Shown here in pieces: positions 48,637-56,031 of a stretch of 64,000 nucleotides of DNA. The stretch lies in assembly GCA_020634135.1 (NCBI GenBank), contig JACKCG010000008.1, forward strand, positions 1 to 64,000, written 5' to 3'. The notes under the pieces were generated by a model. It searched no databases and was not told the origin of the DNA. It saw nothing but the letters and a program-made list of their open reading frames with translations. Each line of letters opens with the position of its first letter. Within the stretch, counting starts at the first letter, position 1. A program made the translations under genes and the position numbers. Source of the DNA: Anaerolineaceae bacterium. Its GTDB lineage: Bacteria; Chloroflexota; Anaerolineae; Aggregatilineales; Phototrophicaceae.

Positions 48637-50174
48637 AGCGCCGCCTCCATTTCTTCGTGTGTCTGCCGCGCCGCGCCCAGCATATACAGCCCTAAGTGTT
48701 CTTCAGTCAGGTCGGGCGTGTTGGGCAGCACCGCCACCACTTCGCCGTTATACATGACCATGATCCGGTCAGCCAGTTTCATAACCTCTTGCAGGTCGGC
48801 GGAAATCAGCAGGATAGATAGACCCTGGGTACGTTTATCCACCAATTGCTGGTGAATGAACTCAATCGCGCCGATGTCCACCCCACGAGTCGGCTGGGCC
48901 GCGATTAACAGACGGGGCGACGATGAGAACTCCCGCGCCACGATGACTTTCTGCATATTGCCGCCGGAAAGCGAGCCTACCGGCACATCACCACTCTGGG
49001 CGAGAATACCAAACTGGGCGATCAGTTCGCGCCCGTTCTTGCCGATAGCCTTCGGTTGCAGAATGCCGCCCCGGGTGAACGGTTCACGGTAATAACGGTC
49101 AATGATAAGGTTCTCAACAATACTGGCATCACGCGCCAGGCCGTTGGAGAGCCGATCTTCCGGGATGTGCGTGACACGCGCCTCGCGCACCCGGCGCGGG
49201 CCATGCCCGATGATGGATTGGCCGTCCACCCACGCCTCGCCGGAAGTCGCCTCGCGCAGCCCGGTCAGCACCTCCACCAGTTCGGTCTGCCCGTTACCTT
49301 CCACCCCGGCAATCCCCAGGATTTCCGATTCGTAGGCGGTAAACGATACGTGATTCACCAGCGCCCGCCCGGCCTCGTTGGCGTAAGTGAGACTCTTGGT
49401 TTCCAGAACCGGCTTGCCACGCTGCACGGGCGGCTTATCCACCACCATGAAGACCTCACGCCCAACCATCATCCGCGCCAGTTCCGGGATACTGGTTTCG
49501 GCGGTTGTCACCGTACCCACGACTTTCGCGTCGCGCATAACCGTTACCCGGTCAGAGATTTCCATGACCTCGCGCAGCTTGTGGGTGATAAAGATGACGG
49601 TTTTCCCCTCTTTGACCAGGTTGCGGATTGCGGCGAACAGGTCAGTGGTTTCACGGGGGGTCAGGACGGCGGTGGGTTCGTCCAGGATGAGGATTTCCGC
49701 GCCCCGGTAGAGCGCCTTCAGAATTTCGACGCGCTGGCGCATCCCCACCGGGACGGATTCGACTTTTGCCAGGGCGTCCACATGCAGGCCGTAGGTTTTC
49801 GACAGCGTTCTGGTATCCTCAATGGCCTGTTTGCGATCTATAGTGATGCCCTTGCGCGGTTCGCGCCCCAGGGCGATATTTTCCGCAATGGTGAAGGAGT
49901 CAACCAGCATGAAGTTCTGGTGAACCATGCCGATGCGCATTTCAATCGCGGTATGGGTATTGTCTATATCTACGGGTTCGCCGTTCAAGAAGACTTGGCC
50001 GGATGTCGGCTGCTCCAGACCGTAGAGAATCTTCATCAATGTGGACTTCCCGGCGCCGTTTTCACCGACGATGGCGTGAATTTCTCGCGGCTCAACGCTC
50101 AGCGATACGCCGTCGTTTGCGAGAACCCCATTGGGATATACTTTGATGATGTCACGGGCTTCCAATAAAGACAT
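48633..50174 (-). CDS. BMP-type nucleoside ABC transporter ATP-binding protein, two ABC domains
   Basis: 513 residues with two ABC units, as in YufO/NupO and RbsA. The first has Walker A GENGAGKST (about 36-44) and Walker B ILILDEPTAVLTPRE. The second has a degenerate Walker A (GVEGNGQTE) and a Walker B-like LLIAAQPTRGVDIGA, so only the first site is likely to hydrolyse ATP, as in relatives. The signature of the second unit is SGGNMQKV. It energises import by the two permeases that follow. Confidence 0.93.
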   Translation of the reverse strand: MSLLEARDIIKVYPNGVLANDGVSLSVEPREIHAIVGENGAGKSTLMKILYGLEQPTSGQVFLNGEPVDIDNTHTAIEMRIGMVHQNFMLVDSFTIAENIALGREPRKGITIDRKQAIEDTRTLSKTYGLHVDALAKVESVPVGMRQRVEILKALYRGAEILILDEPTAVLTPRETTDLFAAIRNLVKEGKTVIFITHKLREVMEISDRVTVMRDAKVVGTVTTAETSIPELARMMVGREVFMVVDKPPVQRGKPVLETKSLTYANEAGRALVNHVSFTAYESEILGIAGVEGNGQTELVEVLTGLREATSGEAWVDGQSIIGHGPRRVREARVTHIPEDRLSNGLARDASIVENLIIDRYYREPFTRGGILQPKAIGKNGRELIAQFGILAQSGDVPVGSLSGGNMQKVIVAREFSSSPRLLIAAQPTRGVDIGAIEFIHQQLVDKRTQGLSILLISADLQEVMKLADRIMVMYNGEVVAVLPNTPDLTEEHLGLYMLGAARQTHEEMEAAL

Positions 50175-50213
50175 AAGCTGCCTCGAAAAAAATAATCATG
50201 ATGCTATATTGCC

Positions 50214-50243
50214 GTAGGGGCAAGGTTCTCGCCTTGCCCCTAC
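50214..50243. repeat. REP-like stem-loop between the binding-protein and ATPase genes
   Basis: GTAGGGGCAAGG-TTCTCG-CCTTGCCCCTAC, a perfect 12-bp stem with 6-nt loop. On the minus strand it follows the BMP stop by 37 bp. It may stabilise the BMP mRNA, and it belongs to the same GTAGGGGC palindrome family as 9940, 42171, 54039 and 54830. Confidence 0.7.
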
Positions 50244-50279
50244 AGATCATGCGTTACAGATTATGGGTGATTGAACGCG

Positions 50280-51425
50280 CTAGCCGCCCAGGTACATGGA
50301 GGCGTCGAATTCCATCATCGGCATATCGGCACAACCCAGGCCAACGGCCACCGCGTCGTCACCGAACGCGCTGTTGACCGTGATATCGCCATTCACAACG
50401 GCTTCCTGCACCGCTGCCAGCAGATCCTGGACGTTCTGCGGAGTCGCTTCAGTGTAGATGTCATTGTAGGCCAGCCCGACGCCGCCTTCGGCAATACCCA
50501 GACCTTCGGCCTCGCCAAGGGGCAGTTCGCCCGCCAGATACAGCTCAACCCCGCGATACAGCGAGTTGTCTACGTTCTTCAACATACTGGTCAGAATACG
50601 TTCGGCCTGTTCGGGGTCGGTGTCCAGAATGATCGTCGCCTGGTCGGAGTCGACGCCGATGGCATAGTGACCCTGTTCGGCAGCGGCTTCAAACACGCCC
50701 ACACCCGTGCCGCCCGCGATCTGGAAGACGACGTCAGCATTCTGCTCGTACATCGCCAGGGTGATTTCTTTGCCTTTAGCCGGGTCATTCCAGCTACCAG
50801 CATACTGCACCAGCACCTGGCTTTCCGGGTTGACGAGGCACGCGCCCTGTTCGTAGCCCACGATGAAGTCGTTAATCACGGGGATGTCCTGCCCACCAAC
50901 CGCGCCCAGCACCGGGTCGGCGTTCATGCCTTCGGTCTCGGAGATCGTCATCGCGGCGGCGTAGACACCCGCCAGGAACGAACCTTCGTTCTGGTTATAG
51001 GTGATCGAGTAGACGTTGGCGCAGCCTTCAACGCAGACATCAGGGTTATCATAGGGCATGGAGGCATCATAGAACATGAAAATCTTGTCGGGATACATAT
51101 GCGCGCGGGCCGCCAGATAATCAATCATCTGGAACGTGCCGACGATCAGGATGTCATAGTCATCGGCGGACATGGCATCGTTCAGGCCGGTTTCCCAGTT
51201 GGCGGCGTCAATTCCGAGTTCAACCGTGTTGACCTCGGCATCAAAGTCGTCCATCACACGGTCCATACCGCGCTGCGCTGAGTCAAAGAAGGACTTATCG
51301 CCGAGAACGCCGTTCACCACAAGCGTAATCCGCAGTGGCTCATCCTGGGCGTTGACCAGGCTGAAGGCACCCAGCGTGAGCAGGGCGACTACCAGAACAA
51401 AAAGAGTGACTTTCGTGCGATTCAT
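50280..51425 (-). CDS. BMP/PnrA-family nucleoside-binding protein
   Basis: 381 residues from ATG 51425, preceded by GAGGAGA; an ORF extension to 51518 adds an implausible head. A Sec signal (VTLFVLVVALLTLGAFSLVNAQ) without lipobox cysteine leads into the BMP fold: RITLVVNGVLGDKSFFDSAQRG, YDILIVGTFQ, NEGSFLAGVYAAAMT, GGQDIPVINDFIVGYEQGA, ADVVFQIAGGTGVGVFEAA and AIGVDSDQATI. PnrA-type relatives bind purine nucleosides and similar compounds. It is first in the importer operon, next to a good promoter, as expected for the most abundant subunit. Absence of a lipid anchor is unusual for the family. Confidence 0.93.
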   Translation of the reverse strand: MNRTKVTLFVLVVALLTLGAFSLVNAQDEPLRITLVVNGVLGDKSFFDSAQRGMDRVMDDFDAEVNTVELGIDAANWETGLNDAMSADDYDILIVGTFQMIDYLAARAHMYPDKIFMFYDASMPYDNPDVCVEGCANVYSITYNQNEGSFLAGVYAAAMTISETEGMNADPVLGAVGGQDIPVINDFIVGYEQGACLVNPESQVLVQYAGSWNDPAKGKEITLAMYEQNADVVFQIAGGTGVGVFEAAAEQGHYAIGVDSDQATIILDTDPEQAERILTSMLKNVDNSLYRGVELYLAGELPLGEAEGLGIAEGGVGLAYNDIYTEATPQNVQDLLAAVQEAVVNGDITVNSAFGDDAVAVGLGCADMPMMEFDASMYLGG

Positions 51426-51477
51426 GGAATATCTCCTCAATGAAAAACCATCTGCTTCTTTAATAGTGCTGCCAGAA

Positions 51478-51506
51478 ATATTACAGAGCCTTACAGCGCC
51501 TGTCAA
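51478..51506 (-). promoter_or_regulatory. Promoter of the nucleoside importer operon
   Basis: On the minus strand a perfect TTGACA (51506-51501), a 17-bp spacer and TAATAT (51483-51478). It lies about 50 bp before the BMP start. A consensus -35 with a weak -10 suggests a regulated promoter. Confidence 0.65.
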
Positions 51507-51609
51507 CAACTCCGGCATCCGCGTGAGAACTCATACAACGGGGTGGAAAAGTCTGCCAGCATCCCAGTGTATAAATCGGGGCGATTTTAGCGCATAATCC
51601 GCAACCTCG

Positions 51610-52749
51610 CTAATGCTCTAATGCGTATTTCTGGGCGACAGTCGGGTCGAGCGCCAGGGCAGCCGCAACGTACAGCGCCAGCCAGGTGATTGCCGCCTGG
51701 ACATCATCCAGTGCCGCACTTTCGCTGACGGTGTGCGGCGCGGTCATCGGCGCGCCGATCATCCCCAGAACCTGCGTCCAGCGTCCCAGCGGCATATCGT
51801 CGCTGCGCGACAGATAGCCGGTGTTCATCTGCACACTGCCAGGCCGGGCAGTATTGAGCACCCCTGCGAGGTCAGCCCCCAGCGCAATATAGTTAGGCGG
51901 CACAATCGAACCCCGACTCCAGCCCGAAACTGTGCCGAAGCACGCCCCGCCCCCGATAACAGGTGTACCATCCGCCCCGGCGGTCTGCGCATCCACCGAA
52001 ATCACGCCGTAAGTCGGCGCTGGCAGCAGCCCGGCCAGCCGCGCCGCGCCATGCCCGAAATACGCATCCGGGATACCTTCTTCCAGATCGGTGAAAACCA
52101 CCAGCACCCGCCGCCCGACGAGCGCACGCAGCGCATAGGCCGCGCCTAACGCGGTTATCACGCCCAGGCAGTTGTCGAGTCCTGTGCCGGTTATCAGGCC
52201 GTCTCGCAGTACGGGGGGCGCATCCATCACCACCGAGTCCTGCCAGCCGAGTTCCCCCTTGACCGTCTCAAAGTGGATGACCGTCTGCCCATTGTGGTTT
52301 TCGACCAGCATATTGCCTCTGGCGCTCACCTGTAGCCGCCCATCCATGAAGCGCAGCGCCTTCGCTCCGGCACGGTAGGCTTCACCCGGCACACGGATCG
52401 AACACATCGGATACAGTTCGCCGGATGCCGCGTCGCGCACCCGAAAACTGGGCCGGTCCATGTGGGCGCTCAGAATGATGTCCGCCCGTTCACCAGCGTC
52501 ACCGAGCCACAAGGCAGCATTGCCGGTACTGCCCAGGCGGGGGATGAAGTGATCTTGCAGTTCCAGCCCGGCGGCTAGTGTGTAAATCTCGCCGGCAATC
52601 GCGCCCGGCAGCCATGCCCCGCCGGAGGGCGCTAAGGCCAGCAAGAGACGCTGTAAATCCGTTGCGAGTCGTTCTGTCCCGCTCAGATAAGGATGAGTAT
52701 GCAGGGCTGTTTTCAGCCCCGGTACGGTCTGGTAAAGTGTTTCGAGCAT
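51610..52749 (-). CDS. M42-like metallopeptidase, divergent
   Basis: 379 residues. The aminopeptidase/endoglucanase-like zinc motifs are SAHMDRPS (first metal His-x-Asp), GTGLDNCLG (bridging Asp, usually LDDR), TDLEEGI (catalytic Glu pair) and VISVDAQTAG (later Asp). They mark an M42/M18/M20-clan metallopeptidase. Compared with classical M42 enzymes the motifs are altered (DN for DD), so the substrate may differ. It follows the next M42 gene by 18 bp on the same strand, and the pair likely degrades imported or internal peptides. No link to the nucleoside importer is evident beyond sharing a strand. Confidence 0.8.
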   Translation of the reverse strand: MLETLYQTVPGLKTALHTHPYLSGTERLATDLQRLLLALAPSGGAWLPGAIAGEIYTLAAGLELQDHFIPRLGSTGNAALWLGDAGERADIILSAHMDRPSFRVRDAASGELYPMCSIRVPGEAYRAGAKALRFMDGRLQVSARGNMLVENHNGQTVIHFETVKGELGWQDSVVMDAPPVLRDGLITGTGLDNCLGVITALGAAYALRALVGRRVLVVFTDLEEGIPDAYFGHGAARLAGLLPAPTYGVISVDAQTAGADGTPVIGGGACFGTVSGWSRGSIVPPNYIALGADLAGVLNTARPGSVQMNTGYLSRSDDMPLGRWTQVLGMIGAPMTAPHTVSESAALDDVQAAITWLALYVAAALALDPTVAQKYALEH

Positions 52750-52767
52750 GATGAGTGTCCTTTTCTT

Positions 52768-53808
52768 CTATCCCCGTCGCAGGTCGGGCAGGGGTGCTGC
52801 CAGCAGGGCCAGCGCGAGTTCAACCGACCACGCCAGGTCGTCCAGGTGAATCGTTTCCAGCGGGGCATGTTTGCCGCGCATGGGCAGGCCGATAATTGCG
52901 CTCGGCAGGCCGAGCAGGATACTGGTTTTGGCGTCGCTGATGAGTCCCGTCACGGCGTCCTGCTGGTAAGGGATATTATGCCGCGCCGCCAGACTTTTGA
53001 GGTGCGCCCGCAGTCCCGGATGGGCGTGCCAGCCATTGCCGCCGCGTGTGTAGAGGTAAGCCGTCAGCGCCGGGCCGCCGCCCAGCCTGACCTGCCCGAA
53101 TGCTGCTGTTTCCGGCGTATCGTGGCTCACTGTGCCGTCAATGAAGAGCGCCGCCGCCGGGCGAACGGCATCCAGAGCGACATACGCGCCCAGGCTGTTG
53201 GTTTCCTCCTGCACCGTGCCGATGAAATACACTGTCAGGCCATCGGGACGTACCAGCCGCCGGGCAATTTCGAGCAGGACGGCGCATCCCGCCCGGTTAT
53301 CCATATAGGGCGCGGCGAAAAACCCGCCCGCGAGTGCCGCCGGGGTCGTGGCATACGTAACCGGCGTGGTGATTTCGACTGCCGCTTCCCCCACGTCAAG
53401 ATACAGGCTTTCGATGCTCGCCAGCCCTTCATCGCCCCGCGCCTGGTGCTGCGAACGCACCCCGACGACCCCGGCGTGTTCTCCCACCCGCACCGGCGCA
53501 GCAGGCAGCCCTTTGAGATTGACTCCGCCTACCGCCACAGCGCCGTAAGTGCCATCCCGGTTCATCCGGTTGACCATCAGACCGACAGTATCCATGTGGG
53601 CCAGCAGCGCCACCGCCGGGTTGTCCGCCGGGCCAGAGCGGGCGATAACATTGCCCGCCCCGTCAATCGCCACCGAGTCGGAACAGGCCGCCAACTGTCC
53701 CGCCAGGTAGCGGGCAACCGCATCCTCGTGGCCGGAAATGCCGGGGATAGCCGCCAGTTCACGCAGCAGCGGCGGGAATACCGGTTGCAACGGGGGGTGG
53801 GTCATCAT
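52768..53808 (-). CDS. M42-family metalloaminopeptidase
   Basis: 346 residues. First zinc site LAHMDTVG (His, Asp), bridging Asp in APYMDNRAG, catalytic Glu-Glu in GTVQEETNSLG, later ligand Asp in ALFIDGTV, and C-terminal His ligand in GKHAPLETIHLDD. The order and spacing are those of M42 glutamyl/leucyl aminopeptidases, cytoplasmic oligomers that trim peptides from the N-terminus. GGAG lies 8 nt before ATG 53808. It is the first of a two-gene unit with the divergent M42-like gene. Confidence 0.92.
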   Translation of the reverse strand: MMTHPPLQPVFPPLLRELAAIPGISGHEDAVARYLAGQLAACSDSVAIDGAGNVIARSGPADNPAVALLAHMDTVGLMVNRMNRDGTYGAVAVGGVNLKGLPAAPVRVGEHAGVVGVRSQHQARGDEGLASIESLYLDVGEAAVEITTPVTYATTPAALAGGFFAAPYMDNRAGCAVLLEIARRLVRPDGLTVYFIGTVQEETNSLGAYVALDAVRPAAALFIDGTVSHDTPETAAFGQVRLGGGPALTAYLYTRGGNGWHAHPGLRAHLKSLAARHNIPYQQDAVTGLISDAKTSILLGLPSAIIGLPMRGKHAPLETIHLDDLAWSVELALALLAAPLPDLRRG

Positions 53809-54038
53809 CCATGCTCCATCCTATGCTGTCGAAGAACGCCGCCAACAGTGTAAATTCCCTCAGAGACCATTTGAAAAGTGAATTATTCCTGGGTATTTTC
53901 CGGGAGGGTCTCAAGTGAAGTCTCGAAAGAAATCCACTAAAATAGCCGAGATTCGTGGGGCAAGATATGTCTCGCCCACCTTGAAAACATACGATACTCT
54001 ACTTCAGACCCTCCCCTTACATCTATTTTCAGGTGTAG

Positions 54039-54059
54039 GGGCGGGTTTCAAACCCGCCC
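54039..54059. repeat. REP-like palindrome
   Basis: GGGCGGGTTT-C-AAACCCGCCC, a perfect 10-bp stem with 1-nt centre, preceded by GTAGG. It lies in the 470-bp gap 53809-54279, which has no gene: besides this palindrome it contains only the terminator at 54118-54146. Confidence 0.65.
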
Positions 54060-54117
54060 GCCGACTTCTCAAATGGCTTCTCAATATTAGCATTATTACG
54101 CCAAATTTCCCTGAATC

Positions 54118-54146
54118 AAAAACCGCACCTCGACCAGCGTGCGGTT
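54118..54146 (-). terminator. Rho-independent terminator of the STAS-like gene
   Basis: On the minus strand AACCGCAC (54146-54139), a 10-nt loop and GTGCGGTT (54128-54121), followed by a T-run (complement of 54118-54122). It lies about 130 bp after the stop at 54280. Confidence 0.6.
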
Positions 54147-54279
54147 CGTTGCAGTTCGTGCCTGAAATCAGCAGCTCGCGTCTACTCTCCCGCCAGATAC
54201 GGCGAACCCGTCCCTTCCGCGATGGCCGGGGCGTTCGTGTCCAGGCCGTCCGGCATCAAGACGCGATGCTGCCCGCCGG

Positions 54280-54693
54280 TCAGCACTGCTGCTTATCCAG
54301 CCAATCCAGGGCGTCTTTCGTCTTGGTGAACACCATCACCCGCAGCCCGCGTTCATACAGTGACTCGACAACCGGAATCAGGCTGCCCGCCGCGGCAACT
54401 TCCTGCGGCACAACCAGCGCCCAGAACTTCCAGCCCCCGGCAACGGTGCGCGCGTTCCACTCGTTGTTGCCCCAATCCACATCGGCCTGGGGGAGTGGCC
54501 CATTCAGACGATCATCGGACATCCACTTGCACGCGCCGTACTGGATAAGCGCATCTGTCCCCGCGTTCAGGGCATCGCGGAAGGGCTTCCCGCTCACCGG
54601 CTTGCGGACAACGTGGGAAATGATCTTTTTATCAGACAGGTATTCAATCAGCATGTAGTCGTTATCTACGATAGTGATATTTGACACGGGCAT
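54280..54693 (-). CDS. Conserved STAS-like protein of unknown function
   Basis: 137 residues. It begins MPVSNITIVDNDYMLIEYLS, then IISHVVRKPVSGKPFRDALN, and WMSDDRLNGPLPQADVDWGN, and ends with a helix-strand unit (VMVFTKTKDALDWLDKQ). These blocks recur in a widespread family of single-domain STAS/SpoIIAA-like proteins, judged from memory of similar sequences. It is soluble and cytoplasmic. AGGAG lies only 1 nt before ATG 54693 but 7 nt before an in-frame GTG at 54687, which is the likelier true start. A terminator follows. It stands alone. Confidence 0.75.
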   Translation of the reverse strand: MPVSNITIVDNDYMLIEYLSDKKIISHVVRKPVSGKPFRDALNAGTDALIQYGACKWMSDDRLNGPLPQADVDWGNNEWNARTVAGGWKFWALVVPQEVAAAGSLIPVVESLYERGLRVMVFTKTKDALDWLDKQQC

Positions 54694-54780
54694 ACTCCTA
54701 TTAAAACGCGAATGAGAACCGATTCAGTCCCTTAGATTTCGATGTGAGCAGAAACGTCTGAAATGCCTGCTAAGGGCCAT

Positions 54781-54947
54781 CTAAGTGCTGTGTCCGACAA
54801 ATTTCTCCAGAACAGGCGTAGGGGCGGCCCGGCGTGGCCGCCCTGGGGAGCGCACGTTGGCGCGCCCCTACTTTACCTCACCCCTTCCGAACCGCAGCGA
54901 GTAGGGGTGAGGTCGGCATAACGAATTTACCGGATGAGGCACTTAAG
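54781..54947. mobile_element. MITE-like element, second copy of the TAAGTGCTGTGTCCG family
   Basis: 167 bp. The left end CTAAGTGCTGTGTCCGACAA matches the right end of the 42123-42259 element, including a shared AGAACAGGCGTAGGG. Its own right end reads CCGGATGAGGCACTTAAG, the inverse of the left. The core consists of GTAGGGGCGG palindromes. It fills most of the 315-bp gap 54694-55008, which has no gene. Confidence 0.7.
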
Positions 54948-55008
54948 TTCACATTATATGTCCGAATTTTCGGTGACAGGCTTAAGTTTTCGCCGCGCTT
55001 AGGATGCG

Positions 55009-55821
55009 CTAAAAGCCCGCCGTCTTCAGCAGCGCGATGCTGGCCGGGAGGTCGGCCCAGTATGCCCCGGCGCGACCCTGGTTCGCGCCCGGCTCGCCGC
55101 ACTCGAAAGCCGCCCATCCTGTGTAACCTGCCGCAGTGAGCGCCGCCGCCATCCCCGCGAAATCAATCAGGCCATGACCGGGCAGCCGCCGGTTGCTATC
55201 CGCCAGGTGGACATGCCCGATGTCCGCGCCAAATTCACGCAGCGCCGTCGCCATGTTGTGTTCTTCAAGCGCCATGTGGAACAGGTCGGCCACGATCTTG
55301 ACATGCGGATGATTCTTGACAAGCCGCCGCACCTCTGCCGCGTCCGCCAGCGTATTGAGGAACGCCGTCTCATAACGGTTGATCGGCTCGATATAGAGTT
55401 CGACGCCAATGGCATACACATAGTCCGCCAGGCTGCGCAGGTGATTGTGCAGCAGTTCGTATTCAAGCTGGCGCACCGATTTATACGGCGTGAAGTCGGG
55501 AACAATCGAGGGGCCAAAGTGCGGCGCGACGATCACGCCCTGCGCCCCGATGTCCACCGCGTTGACGATAGACTGTCGCAGTGCTTCCAACGCCGCCTCC
55601 CGTTCCACCCGGTCAGGAGAGAGCAGCCGCCCCTGCCGCCCATGATTGACCGAGGCAGCGACCACGCCCGTCTGCTCAATCGCCGCCGCGATTTCCGGCA
55701 CTTTGGCTGTCAGCCCGTATCCCCAGAACTCGATCCCATCGAGTCCTAGCTTCTTTGCCTGTTGAAACTTTTCGAGGATCGTCCGCCCCGGCAGCATATC
55801 CTCCTGGATTGCAAGTTGCAT
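55009..55821 (-). CDS. Sugar-phosphate isomerase/epimerase (xylose-isomerase-like TIM barrel)
   Basis: 270 residues. LGLDGIEFWGYG, DIGAQGVIVAPHFG, LYIEPINRYETAFLNTLADA (metal Glu), VKIVADLFHMALEEHN (metal Asp-x-x-His) and HVHLADSNRRLPGHG (His, Asp) form the metal site of AP-endonuclease-2/xylose-isomerase-like barrels. Such enzymes isomerise or epimerise sugars and inosose derivatives (IolE-, IolI- and OtnI-like). Given the Gfo/Idh/MocA pair at 10-12 kb it may belong to a similar pathway, though it is 43 kb away. Identification to family is firm, substrate is not. Confidence 0.92.
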   Translation of the reverse strand: MQLAIQEDMLPGRTILEKFQQAKKLGLDGIEFWGYGLTAKVPEIAAAIEQTGVVAASVNHGRQGRLLSPDRVEREAALEALRQSIVNAVDIGAQGVIVAPHFGPSIVPDFTPYKSVRQLEYELLHNHLRSLADYVYAIGVELYIEPINRYETAFLNTLADAAEVRRLVKNHPHVKIVADLFHMALEEHNMATALREFGADIGHVHLADSNRRLPGHGLIDFAGMAAALTAAGYTGWAAFECGEPGANQGRAGAYWADLPASIALLKTAGF

Positions 55822-55870
55822 CGTCTGACCTCACTTATGGTGTTAGGACTTATGCAGTTGCCTGGAAGGA

Positions 55871-55890
55871 CAAGGGGCTTAAGCCCCTTG
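55871..55890. repeat. Intergenic 20-bp palindrome, copy C
   Basis: Third perfect copy of CAAGGGGCTTAAGCCCCTTG, between divergent upstream regions, about 50 bp before the isomerase start. It is the same sequence as the two copies inside the restriction-modification gene. Confidence 0.9.
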
Positions 55891-56031
55891 CTCAAACAGA
55901 ATTTCTCTATCAACTGCGTAACTTCTAGGTGTAGCAACTTCCCTACAAATACGCTCTCGACATGCAAGCATCAGCACTGTTTCCAGTATAACCGCGCCCC
56001 GGCAGGGCTGCCACAGACCACCGGTACACGG

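Noticed and set aside
49056..50168. 370-codon plus-strand frame opposite the ABC ATPase
   Set aside because: Antisense shadow of a gene with Walker motifs; no start signal.
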